64,000 bases of DNA from an uncultured Armatimonadota bacterium (GCA_903927345.1 CAIYMO010000017.1:1-64000), one strand, 5' to 3'; positions 17,146 to 25,970 are shown, counted from the first letter of the stretch. Notes: generated by a model from the letters alone, not told the origin. Made by a program: numbers and translations.

Positions 17146-18843
17146 ATGCGGTCTTGGAGAAGTCGTCTTAATATGCTTGGGAATCGAAGTTTTGTCCTCG
17201 CGACGCTTACGCTTGTCTCTGCGGCAGCAATGGCTCAATTTGATGGGCCTGCCCCGCTAGCCTGGCGATGGCAACAATCATCGCCGTCCGCGCCAACCGG
17301 TGCGCCGCTAGTCGATGGCAACAACATTTTTCTGAACCTGGGGAACCGCGTTTATTCGATTGACCGCGAATCCGGGAACACGAACTGGAAGTTTCCTAAC
17401 GTTCAACCAATTGACGGCACCTTCCGCCGCTCGCCTGTCCTTGTCCAGGGAGTGCTGGTTTCCGCAGGAACGGATCGAAAAGTTTACGGAGTCAATCCTT
17501 CAAACGGCGAACTGAAGTGGGTTTACGAATCTCCTTCGACAATCACTGGTCAGCCCCTCAGCCTAGGCAAGTTCGTCGCCTTCCCGCTCGAAGGTGGATC
17601 GTTCACAGCTCTGGATGCAACGACGGGACTCAGCGTTTACGAAACTCCTTACCGCTCACTCGACGGAATCGCTGGACCTCTAACTGGTAACGGTCGAGAT
17701 TCGGTCATGTTCTTCGATAACCGAAACAAGCTTCACTCCATCAACGTATCCTCGCGACGATCCAACTGGAGCGTGCCATTCGCCATTCGTCCAACCGACG
17801 GAACGGTCGAAAGCGCAGGCGGCTACGTTTACACCTATTCGGCAAACTATCTCGTCTGCATGAACGAGAGCACCGGTTCGCCAAAGTGGCAAGTTCCCGT
17901 CGGTGAGCCAATGATCTTCTCGCCCGAAGTCGGCGCAGGAGTCGTGGTTGCGGTTTCTCGATCCGGAAACGCTTATGTCTACTCGGACAGCGGCACCCTC
18001 AAGACGAGAACTCCTCTGGCCCTCGGATCAGTTCCCCTCGCCAAGCCAACAATTCTGGGAAAGAAGATCGCATTCGCTCTCACCAACGGCTCGTTCACGA
18101 TCGTTGATGCAGCGACCGGTGCGGTTGACTGGCAATACTATGTTCGCCCAATGAATGAAGCGGCCAAGGCTGCCCTCAACTCGGGAAGCGCAGGTGCACC
18201 AGGTGGCGCTCCTGGTGGAGCCCCGGGCGGAGCGCTCGGTGGTGGCATCGGTGGCGGAGCACTCGGCGGTGGTCTAGGCGGTGGACAAGGTCTCGGCGGA
18301 GCGCAGTCGAACAACACGGCGGCTCCTGTAGTTACAGTTCCAATCGCAACCCAAATCGTTCTCGCAGGCTCAACCCTGCTGGTAACTGCCGGCGATTCAA
18401 GCCTTCTCGCTTTCGATAAGGTAACCGGAGTTGACTTGACTTCTCCAGTCGTCAAAACCCTCTGGCCAAGCAGCGGCGAAATGATCGCAGGAACCAATGG
18501 TCAAGAGTTCCTCTTCCAAATCGATGACGACACATCTGGCGTCGACGGAAAGACCATCTCGGTCACCATCGGCGGCAAGCCATACGCCTACGACTTTGGA
18601 AAGGACGGCGTCCTTATCGTTCGAGTTTCGCAGGCGAAGAAGAACGCATCGATCCCAAGCGGACGACACGACTTGGTCGTCACTGTCTCCGACTGGCTTG
18701 GAAACAAGACCACGCACTCCGTCAGCCTCAAGGTTGACAACGCGTTGCCACTCGTCCCACGAATCAAGCCCGCGACTGATGGTCAGGGCGGTCCTGGCGG
18801 CGCAGGTGGATTCGGTGGCGGTGCTGGCGGAAAGGGTGGCTAG
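17146..18843 (+). CDS. Exported BamB/PQQ-like propeller protein with Gly-rich linker
   Basis: A 565-residue protein with signal peptide (cleavage after AAAMAQ); an in-frame ATG at 17173 is an alternative start. Residues ~35-335 show PQQ-like blades (VYSIDRESGNTNWKF, VYGVNPSNGELKWVYESPS, LVCMNESTGSPKWQVP, FTIVDAATGAVDWQYY), the fold of BamB and quinoprotein domains. A linker of repeating GGAPGGA/GGGLGG units (~345-385) leads to one more blade, a beta domain (DDTSGVDGKTISVTIGG...), and a Gly-rich tail. Function is unknown; envelope scaffold or binding protein is likely. TACAAT lies 17 bases before the ATG. dprA follows 37 bases after the stop. Confidence 0.8.
   Translation: MRSWRSRLNMLGNRSFVLATLTLVSAAAMAQFDGPAPLAWRWQQSSPSAPTGAPLVDGNNIFLNLGNRVYSIDRESGNTNWKFPNVQPIDGTFRRSPVLVQGVLVSAGTDRKVYGVNPSNGELKWVYESPSTITGQPLSLGKFVAFPLEGGSFTALDATTGLSVYETPYRSLDGIAGPLTGNGRDSVMFFDNRNKLHSINVSSRRSNWSVPFAIRPTDGTVESAGGYVYTYSANYLVCMNESTGSPKWQVPVGEPMIFSPEVGAGVVVAVSRSGNAYVYSDSGTLKTRTPLALGSVPLAKPTILGKKIAFALTNGSFTIVDAATGAVDWQYYVRPMNEAAKAALNSGSAGAPGGAPGGAPGGALGGGIGGGALGGGLGGGQGLGGAQSNNTAAPVVTVPIATQIVLAGSTLLVTAGDSSLLAFDKVTGVDLTSPVVKTLWPSSGEMIAGTNGQEFLFQIDDDTSGVDGKTISVTIGGKPYAYDFGKDGVLIVRVSQAKKNASIPSGRHDLVVTVSDWLGNKTTHSVSLKVDNALPLVPRIKPATDGQGGPGGAGGFGGGAGGKGG
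18188..18300 (+). repeat. Gly-rich coding repeat
   Basis: Imperfect repeats of GGTGGCGCTCCTGG-like units encode an Ala-Pro-Gly-Gly then Gly-Gly-Leu linker inside the propeller protein. It is a low-complexity linker. Confidence 0.7.
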
Positions 18844-18880
18844 CCCAACAAATAACTGGAACATACTGCTTAGCGCAGAG

Positions 18881-19858
18881 ATGTCGGTCACTAAGGGTCG
18901 AGAGATTGCAAGATCTCTCGACCCTTGTGCTGACTGGAAGGACGTTCTATCGGGCCATCCACTTCTCACCGAAGCCGAGCAACGACGCGTTCGCGCTTAC
19001 AACAGCACCGCAAACGAAAGCAACTTCAAGTTCCTCACCGAGGAGGACTATCCCGAAGCCCTATCGCACTCCAGCGCCGCTCCAGCGGTGGTTGCCCTCT
19101 CTGGAGACCCCAAGCCAATCTATCGCCCCTGTATCGGCATTGTAGGCACCAGATCGGCAACAAGCTACGGCAGGGTGTGCGCCCGTAAGTTCGCGGAAGA
19201 GTTCGCCCGCCATGGAGTAACCGTTGTCAGCGGTGGCGCAGTCGGCATTGACGCCGAAGTCCACCAAGGCGCAATCGACGCCCGCGGCTCGACAGTCGCC
19301 GTACTCGCAAACGGCGTCGACCACGTTTACCCATCCGCAAACGCTAGCCTTTTTGAGCGGATCAAAACCTCAGGCTGCCTCATGAGCCAATTTGCTCTCG
19401 GCTCCAAGCCCGCCGATTACAAGTTCATCCTCCGCAACCAACTCATCGCCTCGCTATGCCACGCCGTTGTGGTCATCCAAGCCCCTCTTAAGTCCGGCGC
19501 CATCCGCACCGCCGGATTCGCCGCCGAGCAAGGTCGAGAAGTATTCGTCGTCCCGGGACCGATTGACCAGTTTGGATTCCAAGGCTCCCACTCTCTCATC
19601 CGTGATGGAGCAACCCTCGTTGACCACCCCATGCAAGTGCTCGAACAACTCGGAATCGACTTCAAAGTCGCCACCACTGTCGAAGCCGAAGGGGTTGCCG
19701 GGCAAATCCTAAGCGTCCTCGATTCTCAAGCAAAACCCGTTGAAAAAATCGTCGAAATCACCGGACTCACGACCAGTGAAGTACTCTCAGAGCTAACCCT
19801 CTTAGAACTCGACGGACTTGTCCTGCGAGACCCCGGAGGATTTTCCAAAGCATTATGA
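18881..19858 (+). CDS. dprA: DNA-processing protein DprA/Smf
   Basis: A 325-residue protein from ATG 18881 (CATACT 13 bases upstream); the track's longer frame from 18497 overlaps the upstream gene and lacks family sequence. DprA protects incoming single-stranded DNA and loads RecA during natural transformation. The Rossmann-like core is clear: GIVGTRSATSYG, VVSGGAVGIDAEVHQGAI, VLANGVDHVYPSANASLF, and the end of the fold FVVPGPIDQFGFQGSHSLIRDGATLVD. A C-terminal winged-helix domain (ILSVLDSQAKPVEKIVEITGLTTSEVLSELTLLELDGLV) is present. A sterile-alpha-like N-terminal region is short. Coupled to nagA by an ATGA overlap. Suggests competence. Confidence 0.93.
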   Translation: MSVTKGREIARSLDPCADWKDVLSGHPLLTEAEQRRVRAYNSTANESNFKFLTEEDYPEALSHSSAAPAVVALSGDPKPIYRPCIGIVGTRSATSYGRVCARKFAEEFARHGVTVVSGGAVGIDAEVHQGAIDARGSTVAVLANGVDHVYPSANASLFERIKTSGCLMSQFALGSKPADYKFILRNQLIASLCHAVVVIQAPLKSGAIRTAGFAAEQGREVFVVPGPIDQFGFQGSHSLIRDGATLVDHPMQVLEQLGIDFKVATTVEAEGVAGQILSVLDSQAKPVEKIVEITGLTTSEVLSELTLLELDGLVLRDPGGFSKAL

Positions 19859-20910
19859 GTCAACTGATTGCTCTTACCCCTGGCGAGGATGGCCTCGATC
19901 TCGTCCGATTTGATACCAAAACCGGCGAAATGAACGACATAAAGAAGGGGGATCCGGAAGGCGTTCTAGTGCCAGGGTGGATCGACATCCACATCCACGG
20001 AGCCTTCGGAATCGACTTCATGAGCGCCTCGACCGCCGAACTGAAGGAACTTTGCAACACGCTGGCCGAAGACGGCTACGAGCGATTCCTTCCAACAACC
20101 GTTACCGCCCCCGTCGAGGATATTAAACGCGCGTTGGCCAATCTCCCCAACCACCCGCTGATCGGAGGCTTCCACCTTGAAGGCCCGTTTATCTCCCCCG
20201 AATTCCCAGGTGCGCAACCAAAGCAATTCATCCAAAACCCGCCTACCGGCGATTCTGAGTGGGATGAAATCCTGAACGACAAACGGCTCAAAGTCGTCAC
20301 CCTAGCCCCCGAGCTCCCCGGCGCAATCGAACTGATCAAGCGTCTCACAAAGCGTAAAGTCATCTGCTCCATGGGGCACACAAACGCAACCTACGCCGAG
20401 GCCGCAGCGGGTCACGAAGCAGGCATGCAGCACAGCACCCACACGTTCAACGCAATGCGTGGCTTCCACCACCGCGAAGCAGGAGCTGCCGGCGCTGCAA
20501 TGACCCTGACTCCTTTCTGCGCCGAGCTGATCTACGACCGCATCCACGTCTCTCCCGAAGCCGCGCTTGTCCTGATTCAAACGCGTCTGGTCGATGGTGA
20601 CGTGATCGCCGTCAGCGACTCAACAATGGCATCCGGTCTTGAACCAGGAACCAAGCTCAAAATGTGGAACTTGGACTGCGTTGTCGGAGAAGGCGACGTT
20701 CGACTGGTCGACGGCGGATCTCTTGCCGGATCGGCTGTAACCCTCAGAAATGTCTTTGCGAACCTAACCCAAGACTTCGGAGTCGAGGTTGCCGCCAACC
20801 TCTGCTGCTACACCCCAAGAGAAGCCCTCGCAATCACCGACCACCCAGAGGTCTGGAACCTCGTCAGCGAAGAAACCGGCGAGCTGATCGAAACCTACCG
20901 CGTTGAGTAG
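19855..20910 (+). CDS. nagA: N-acetylglucosamine-6-phosphate deacetylase
   Basis: A 351-residue amidohydrolase that converts GlcNAc-6-phosphate to glucosamine-6-phosphate in amino-sugar catabolism and cell-wall recycling. Family motifs in order: GWIDIHIHG (metal His pair), GGFHLEGPFISPEFPGAQ (metal Glu), SMGHTNATYAEA (metal His), HSTHTFNAMRGFHHREAG, and VSDSTMASG (catalytic Asp). Start ATG overlaps the dprA stop (ATGA), implying coupled translation. It ends six bases from the convergent tsaC stop. No nagB or transporter is nearby, so the source of the substrate is unknown. Confidence 0.95.
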   Translation: MSQLIALTPGEDGLDLVRFDTKTGEMNDIKKGDPEGVLVPGWIDIHIHGAFGIDFMSASTAELKELCNTLAEDGYERFLPTTVTAPVEDIKRALANLPNHPLIGGFHLEGPFISPEFPGAQPKQFIQNPPTGDSEWDEILNDKRLKVVTLAPELPGAIELIKRLTKRKVICSMGHTNATYAEAAAGHEAGMQHSTHTFNAMRGFHHREAGAAGAAMTLTPFCAELIYDRIHVSPEAALVLIQTRLVDGDVIAVSDSTMASGLEPGTKLKMWNLDCVVGEGDVRLVDGGSLAGSAVTLRNVFANLTQDFGVEVAANLCCYTPREALAITDHPEVWNLVSEETGELIETYRVE

Positions 20911-20916
20911 GCCCGG

Positions 20917-21840
20917 TTACTCAGTCGCAGTAGCCTTATTGATCCGGTCCCAAACGCCAGCCCACTCTGGTGTTTGGGGCGGCTCTTCAATCACGATTCG
21001 CGGGAGTTCCCGTGTCTCAAGATCGGACAAAGCAACGTAAAGCTTCTTAGCGTAGTTTGCAGGGTCACTGGGCATCTGAATCTGATTTGCCCCCGTCGTG
21101 TAGCCAAACACCAGCCCCGCATCACCCTCAAGCGCCTTCGGAGCAAGAACGGCTGGAACCTTCGGCGCATAGTGCCGCCGATACATCCCGGGCGCCTTCT
21201 TTGCATCAGTCGTCGAGACTTCAACGGTTCCAATCACCGCTTCGATTTCCTCCGCCGTGATAGTCCCGGGTCGCAAAATCTTGGGGGTGCCGTCGCTCAA
21301 ATCAAGCACGGTCGACTCAATACCAACCCGGCAAGGACCGCCGTCGATGATACAAGCCACATGAGCCGTGATTGATTCGTCAATCCGATCCGCACGAGTC
21401 GGTGATAGCCCCATGAACGGATTCGCGCTTGGCATCGCCAAACCCATTTGCGTCATCTCAAGAATCGCCAACGCAAGCGAATGAGAGGGGATTCGGATCG
21501 CCACCGTGTCCAGCCCTGCCGTGACAATGTCCGGCACGCGTGGGTTCTTCGGAACCACAACGGTCAGCGGTCCTGGCCAAAACGCGCGAGCCAGCTTCAG
21601 CATTCCCTTCGGAAGATGGTCTGACCAAAGCTCCACCGCGTCCATGTGGGAAACATGCACAATCAGCGGATTATCCGAAGGTCGTCCCTTGGCTTCAAAA
21701 ATCTTGGCAACTGCTTCCGGATTTGCCGCGTCAGCTGCCAACCCATAAACGGTTTCCGTAGGCAAAACCACAAGCTCACCAGCGAGCAGTGCATTCGCCG
21801 CCCGTCGCAGGTTTGGCTCAACGGGTCGAAGCGGCCTCAT
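20917..21840 (-). CDS. tsaC: L-threonylcarbamoyladenylate synthase (Sua5/TsaC type)
   Basis: A 307-residue protein that makes threonylcarbamoyl-AMP for the t6A37 modification of tRNAs reading ANN codons. The YrdC core carries LVVLPTETVYGLAADA, KGRPSDNPLIVHV, FWPGPLTVVVPK, VAIRIPSH and GLAMPSANPFMGLSPT; the C-terminal ~100 residues form the extra Sua5 domain (PGMYRRHYAPKVPAVL). I place the start at ATG 21840, which overlaps the aroE stop in ATGA; the track's extension to 21855 is not needed. Last gene of the six-gene overlapping operon that begins with hisN. Confidence 0.93.
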   Translation of the reverse strand: MRPLRPVEPNLRRAANALLAGELVVLPTETVYGLAADAANPEAVAKIFEAKGRPSDNPLIVHVSHMDAVELWSDHLPKGMLKLARAFWPGPLTVVVPKNPRVPDIVTAGLDTVAIRIPSHSLALAILEMTQMGLAMPSANPFMGLSPTRADRIDESITAHVACIIDGGPCRVGIESTVLDLSDGTPKILRPGTITAEEIEAVIGTVEVSTTDAKKAPGMYRRHYAPKVPAVLAPKALEGDAGLVFGYTTGANQIQMPSDPANYAKKLYVALSDLETRELPRIVIEEPPQTPEWAGVWDRINKATATE

Positions 21841-22634
21841 CGAATCGCCTCCCACATCGCCTCGCGTGGTGCGGAAGCATCAAACCAGTATTCAAAAGCA
21901 AAAGCACCCTGTTCCATTAACATCATTCGTCCGTCCATGCCAGTTAATCCGTGAGAAGCAGCCTCGCTTAGGAAGGAAGTAGGGCCACTAGAGTATGCCA
22001 GATCGTACGCAAGCTGAGATCCGGGTTCAGCTCCCGTCCAATCAATCGGAAGGGAATCTCCGGTAAGCCCAGTCGAAGTCGTATTCACAATCAGGCCAAA
22101 TCCTCCGACTGCAGGATCGGAGACAATCCGACTTCCCAGCCCGACTTGATCAACAAGCTCCGCTGCCCGGCTGCCCGTCCGGTTCCACACCGAAACCTCG
22201 GTCCCTTGTCGCGACAAGGCGTAAACAATTGCCCTCGCCGAGCCACCCGCCCCAAGCACCAAGGCGCGTTGACTATGCCCCGGAAGTGACTTAAGGAATC
22301 CGGGAACATCGGTGTTCACCCCGGACTGATCCGAGAATCGTAGTGTATTGCACACTTGTAGCTTCTGGGAAGTCTCGCAAGTAGAATCAGCCCACTCAAA
22401 AGCGGCAGTCTTGTGCGGAATGGTCACATTCACGCCCCGGTATCCCAGCTGAATCAAATGGTCAATCGCCTGCTCAAATTCTTCTGCAATAACCTCAATC
22501 GCAACGTAGTTCTCCCTGAGCCCCAACGCGTCGTAAGCCGCGTGATGCATCTTGGGAGACAGGCTATGTTTGATCGGATGCCCCAAGACCGCAAAGTCAG
22601 CCCGCGGAGCCTCCCGCCAGCCAAAAACACTCAT
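21837..22634 (-). CDS. aroE: Shikimate dehydrogenase
   Basis: A 265-residue NADPH enzyme that reduces 3-dehydroshikimate to shikimate in aromatic amino acid synthesis. Motifs: GHPIKHSLSPKMHHAAY (shikimate site), GVNVTIPHKTAAFEWAD (catalytic Lys), NTDVPGF (catalytic Asp), LGAGGSARAIVYAL (NADP-binding loop) and NRTGSRA. I take ATG 22634 as the start because it overlaps the upstream stop (ATGA); the track start at 22685 adds non-family sequence. yqeG and aroE are also neighbours in Bacillus-type genomes, so the order here echoes a conserved cluster. Confidence 0.95.
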   Translation of the reverse strand: MSVFGWREAPRADFAVLGHPIKHSLSPKMHHAAYDALGLRENYVAIEVIAEEFEQAIDHLIQLGYRGVNVTIPHKTAAFEWADSTCETSQKLQVCNTLRFSDQSGVNTDVPGFLKSLPGHSQRALVLGAGGSARAIVYALSRQGTEVSVWNRTGSRAAELVDQVGLGSRIVSDPAVGGFGLIVNTTSTGLTGDSLPIDWTGAEPGSQLAYDLAYSSGPTSFLSEAASHGLTGMDGRMMLMEQGAFAFEYWFDASAPREAMWEAIR

Positions 22635-23719
22635 GGTCGTTCGTGAACCCTGAACGCAAAATACTTCTGACCTGCGAAGTTCCAAAACGCCGCTACTCCC
22701 GCCCCAATCACACTGGCAAGGACAAGTGAAATCGTCTTATGCCCCGGAATAATCCCAAAGAAGAGACTGGAAATCACGACGTTGATCGCAAGTCCGGTGT
22801 AACTGACCAACAGAACTCGAAGGAGCTGCTTACCCGCATCCGTCTTTTCCTTGATCTTAAAGGTCAGATAACGATTGAGCAAAAACGAGTTGAACGTAGC
22901 GATAAATGAACCGCAGAAAAACGCCACTGGCGCAAACGCCCGACTCGGTTCGCTCGCGTACCAGTTCACAAGGTTCGGGAAACGGTCCATCAGGCCCTGC
23001 CCCCAAACGGTCGAAGCCAGTTCCGAACCGATATGCAACTTCCGCATGAGCAGCAATCGAATCGAAGTATCAATCAGAAACGAGAGTGCGCCGACCGCAA
23101 GGAACTTCGCAAACTGACGCACAATCGGGCGGTCAAGCAGTCGAGAAGGAGCCACTGTTGCTTCGTCGGAGGAAGGCACAAGAGTACGATACAGCACGGA
23201 CATGATAATTCGCTCAATTACACGGTTTATTTTCGTGCCCGCAAACTCCGGCCCATCCATTTTCTGAAGCCAGATTCCATCAATTCCGGTCCGATTTGCC
23301 CCCAAGATGTCGGTCATGATCTGGTCCCCAATCATCACAGCCTGCTCGGCACCAATTCCCGTTTCCTTCAGGGCTTCCTTGTACATTTCGGGAGACGGCT
23401 TGAACTTACCGTTCTTCGTCGGAATGCCAATCTGGGCCGACAGCCGAGCCAGTCGTTGAGGGTGCCGTGTGTTACTCAGAATTCGAAGCTGGAATCCACG
23501 AGCCTTCGCCGCCGCCACCCAAGCCAGAACCTCCGCTGAAAACTCTTCCTCGTGCCACTTCACAATCGTGTGGTCAACATCCAAAAGAATGAGCCGCTTT
23601 CCCGCCTCCCAAAGCATGTCAAGGGATACGTCTTGCAACACCCGAGCCGACTTCCAAGGGCAGAACTTCCGAAGCGCCCCTGCCCGCGACCGATCAAAAT
23701 CACCAACCAAAAAGCTCAC
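22631..23719 (-). CDS. YqeG-family HAD phosphatase fused to a GtrA-like membrane domain
   Basis: A 362-residue two-domain protein starting at GTG in a GTGA overlap with mltG. Residues ~1-185 are a YqeG-type HAD-IIIA phosphatase: LILLDVDHTIV (Asp47, Asp49), LSNTRHP, and the GDQIMTDILGANRTG loop with KPSPEMYKEAL. Relatives (yeast Gep4, plant PGPP1) dephosphorylate phosphatidylglycerophosphate. Residues ~205-355 are a GtrA-like four-helix membrane domain (FAKFLAVGALSFLIDTSIRLLLM, FCGSFIATFNSFLLNRYLTFKI, GAGVAAFWNFAGQKYFAF), a family linked to flipping of polyprenyl-phosphate sugars. The two are normally separate proteins. The frame is open across the joint, so this is a real fusion on the sequence given. 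Role: envelope lipid or glycan metabolism, inferred. Confidence 0.88.
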   Translation of the reverse strand: MSFLVGDFDRSRAGALRKFCPWKSARVLQDVSLDMLWEAGKRLILLDVDHTIVKWHEEEFSAEVLAWVAAAKARGFQLRILSNTRHPQRLARLSAQIGIPTKNGKFKPSPEMYKEALKETGIGAEQAVMIGDQIMTDILGANRTGIDGIWLQKMDGPEFAGTKINRVIERIIMSVLYRTLVPSSDEATVAPSRLLDRPIVRQFAKFLAVGALSFLIDTSIRLLLMRKLHIGSELASTVWGQGLMDRFPNLVNWYASEPSRAFAPVAFFCGSFIATFNSFLLNRYLTFKIKEKTDAGKQLLRVLLVSYTGLAINVVISSLFFGIIPGHKTISLVLASVIGAGVAAFWNFAGQKYFAFRVHERP

Positions 23720-24717
23720 TTCTTTGCCTCCGTCTTAATCTTGTCTCGAAGCGCAACGTTCTTCAAGTGCTCCTCATAAGTGCTCGAGAAAAGAGTGCGA
23801 CCATCTGGCAAAGAGATATAGAACAGGTCATCGTGTTGGGCCGGAGCAAGCGCCGCTTTGATGCTATCCACCGTGGGCGAACAAATCGGTCCTGGCGGTA
23901 ACCCACTCTTCAGGTAAGTGTTATACGGCGACTTGACGCTCGTGTAGTCCTTGTAGAACAGCGGCCGCCAAAGCTGCATTCCGTAGTTCACCGTGGCGTC
24001 GATCTGCAACCTCATCCCCTTTTTAATCCGATTTTCAATGACGCCCGCGATCAGTTTCTTCTCATCCAATTTGTTGGACTCTAATTCAAGCATCGAGGCG
24101 ATCGTAAGAACCCGGTGGACATTCTTCTCCGTAAGCCCCAAACTCTTCGTCTTTTTCGCAAAGTTCAACAACTGCCGGCGAATCACCAGTTCCGCCCCCA
24201 AATCAGGAGGGAAGTTGTAAGTATCAGGATACAAATAGCCCTCAAGAGTCTCCCCGGTCAGTGGAACGCCGGGAGTCTTAAACCTTTCCGGTTCGCCGAT
24301 AAGCTCTAGATACTCAGCCGAGGTGCAAACTTCCTTTTCTGCAAGGGTCTTTGCCGTTCGAGCCGCCCAACGGCCCTCCGGGAGGCGAACCAATTGGCGC
24401 AACGGCGTAACCAACGCTCGCAGCACCTCGCCAGCCGACTGCCCGGCGTGAACCTCATAAACTCCAGGAGCAATCAGCCGATTCCCTCGGAAACCAACTA
24501 CCATTCCGTACAAGCTCGTAGCGATTGTGCTTCGAATAACTCCCTTGTCCGCCATGATCTGAAGCTGTTCACTCAGCTTACGAGGCTTAACCATCACAAA
24601 CCTCTGCTTCGGACCAACCGGCATCGGCGCGATCAAGCTAGAAAATACGAACCCGAGCGCGACGGTGACACCTAATACTCCGACCTGAGCAACCCGACGC
24701 TTAGCCTTTCTAAGCAT
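23716..24717 (-). CDS. mltG: Endolytic murein transglycosylase MltG
   Basis: A 333-residue inner-membrane enzyme of the YceG/MltG family that cuts nascent glycan strands near synthesis sites and sets chain length. I choose ATG 24717 (MLRKAKRRVAQVG...), eight bases into the ruvX 3' end; the track's longer start runs further into ruvX. One N-terminal membrane helix (VGVLGVTVALGFVFSSL) is followed by a LysM-like region and the catalytic domain with ETLEGYLYPDTYNFP, IASMLELESN (catalytic Glu) and SPYNTYLKSGLPPGPICSPTVDSIKAALAP. The neighbour ruvX is commonly next to mltG in bacteria. Confidence 0.94.
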   Translation of the reverse strand: MLRKAKRRVAQVGVLGVTVALGFVFSSLIAPMPVGPKQRFVMVKPRKLSEQLQIMADKGVIRSTIATSLYGMVVGFRGNRLIAPGVYEVHAGQSAGEVLRALVTPLRQLVRLPEGRWAARTAKTLAEKEVCTSAEYLELIGEPERFKTPGVPLTGETLEGYLYPDTYNFPPDLGAELVIRRQLLNFAKKTKSLGLTEKNVHRVLTIASMLELESNKLDEKKLIAGVIENRIKKGMRLQIDATVNYGMQLWRPLFYKDYTSVKSPYNTYLKSGLPPGPICSPTVDSIKAALAPAQHDDLFYISLPDGRTLFSSTYEEHLKNVALRDKIKTEAKK

Positions 24718-25114
24718 CGAAAAACCTCTCGAGGATTCGGCAAGCGGCTTCGCTATCGATATGTCGGCGTCGCTGCGCCGCCGTCCAATCTTGCAACCGC
24801 AAGTCAGCCGTCGCACCCACGCTCGTCATCGATTCATCGACAAACCGAACTTCATGTCCCAATTGGGCGATCTCGTCGCCAAGCTTTCGGCAAATCTTGG
24901 ACATTTTAGTCGGCTCACCCTCAGCCCCAAGAGGCTCGCCGACGACGATGATTTCAGCCTGCTCCTTCTTGCAAATCTCGCTGATCAATGCCGCATCTCG
25001 CCGCAAAGCTCCGCTCGCCGAAATCGCAGCGCGTGGTGAAGCAACGCGAGCTTCGACCTCCGCTACCGCAATGCCAATGCGCTTGCCCCCAAAGTCGACG
25101 CCGAGGGCTCTCAT
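24710..25114 (-). CDS. ruvX: Putative pre-16S rRNA nuclease / Holliday junction resolvase-like RuvX (YqgF)
   Basis: A 134-residue RNase H-fold protein of the YqgF family, known for trimming the 5' end of pre-16S rRNA and proposed earlier as a resolvase. The hallmark MRALGVDFGGKRIGIAVAE start is present, followed by IIVVGEPLGAEGEPTKMS and VRFVDESMTSVGA. The C-terminal helix SEAACRILERFFDA is typical. Its ATG overlaps the hisN stop (ATGA). Length matches the family. Confidence 0.93.
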   Translation of the reverse strand: MRALGVDFGGKRIGIAVAEVEARVASPRAAISASGALRRDAALISEICKKEQAEIIVVGEPLGAEGEPTKMSKICRKLGDEIAQLGHEVRFVDESMTSVGATADLRLQDWTAAQRRRHIDSEAACRILERFFDA

Positions 25115-25878
25115 GCGGAAAAGTGTCCTAACACTTCGCTGTGGATAAGGCCATTAGAGCTAACCGCCTCCAATCCAAAATCTCCTCGTTCAAACGGGTC
25201 ACCTCCAGAAAAATCTGAGAACTTGCCGCCCGCCTCTTCGATAATCACTCGAATTGCGGAGAGATCCCATCGACTGACCACCGGGTCTAACATGGCATCC
25301 ACGCGTCCAGTCGCGACTAGCGCATGGCCATAAGCGTCGCTCCACGTTCGCGATGTGAGAGTGCTCTCGGAAAGCTTGGCAAATCCATCCCACCGTTTGT
25401 GCTTAATCATCGAAAGCGGTCCACCGCAGGCGAGAATGCTCCCCGCTACTGAACCTCGCGCAGAAACCTTGCAAGGCTCGCCATTGAAAAACGCCCCCGC
25501 GCCTCGCTCGGCGTAAAGAATCTCGCCGAGCGCAGGGAAGTAGCAAACGCCAAGCTCCGGCAGTCCGTCAACCTCGTAAGCAAGAAGGGTGGCGTAAAGC
25601 GGAACCCCGGAAACGAAGGACTTTGTCCCGTCAATCGGATCGATAATCCAGCGGGTCGTACCCTCGCCGGTCAATCCTTGCTCTTCACCAAGAATTGCTT
25701 CGCCGGGAAACTCTTGCGCCAGCGCATCGCGGAGGAGCTGCTCCGCTTCCTGATCCGCAACCGTCACCGGGGAAGAGTCACCTTTCAACTCCCAGCCCAC
25801 GCGGTTCCTAAAGTGAGCCAATGTTGAATCGCCCGCCGCACGGACAGCCTGGATGGCAAATTCTAACCGAGGAGTCAT
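25111..25878 (-). CDS. Inositol-monophosphatase-family enzyme, probably histidinol-phosphatase
   Basis: A 255-residue Mg-dependent phosphatase. The metal sites are visible: GEEQG, WIIDPIDGTKSFVSGVPLYATLLA, and SRWDLSAIRVIIEEAGG. The segment around DGTKSF with G-x-P is closer to HisN-type histidinol-phosphate phosphatases than to SuhB, and hisC lies elsewhere in the window, but substrates in this family are hard to assign. It leads the operon hisN-ruvX-mltG-yqeG/gtrA-aroE-tsaC. TAAACT ends eight bases before the ATG and there is no Shine-Dalgarno, so the mRNA is probably leaderless. Confidence 0.85.
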   Translation of the reverse strand: MTPRLEFAIQAVRAAGDSTLAHFRNRVGWELKGDSSPVTVADQEAEQLLRDALAQEFPGEAILGEEQGLTGEGTTRWIIDPIDGTKSFVSGVPLYATLLAYEVDGLPELGVCYFPALGEILYAERGAGAFFNGEPCKVSARGSVAGSILACGGPLSMIKHKRWDGFAKLSESTLTSRTWSDAYGHALVATGRVDAMLDPVVSRWDLSAIRVIIEEAGGKFSDFSGGDPFERGDFGLEAVSSNGLIHSEVLGHFSA

Positions 25879-25886
25879 TGGGATTC

Positions 25887-25892
25887 AGTTTA
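25887..25892 (-). promoter_or_regulatory. -10 box TAAACT of the hisN-tsaC operon
   Basis: On the minus strand TAAACT ends eight bases before the ATG at 25878, consistent with initiation at or next to the start codon. A terminator of the upstream gene lies just behind it. Confidence 0.55.
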
Positions 25893-25911
25893 TTCGATAT
25901 TCAAATCAAGA

Positions 25912-25937
25912 CGGGCCGAGTCCGAAGACCCGACCCG
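25912..25937 (-). terminator. Terminator with C(UUCG)G tetraloop
   Basis: On the minus strand GGGTCGGGTC, TTCG, GACTCGGCCC form a stem (two G-U pairs, one more C-G pair at the base) closed by a UUCG tetraloop, followed by GTCTTGATTTG. It lies about 33 bases after the stop of the Gly/Gln-rich protein. Confidence 0.7.
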
Positions 25938-25970
25938 CTCGATATCGGTCTGAGAGAGTTGACCGAATCC

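Noticed and set aside
18497-18880. N-terminal extension of DprA in the ORF track
   Set aside because: It overlaps the propeller gene in another frame, shows no DprA-family sequence, and a better ATG with an upstream -10 box exists at 18881.
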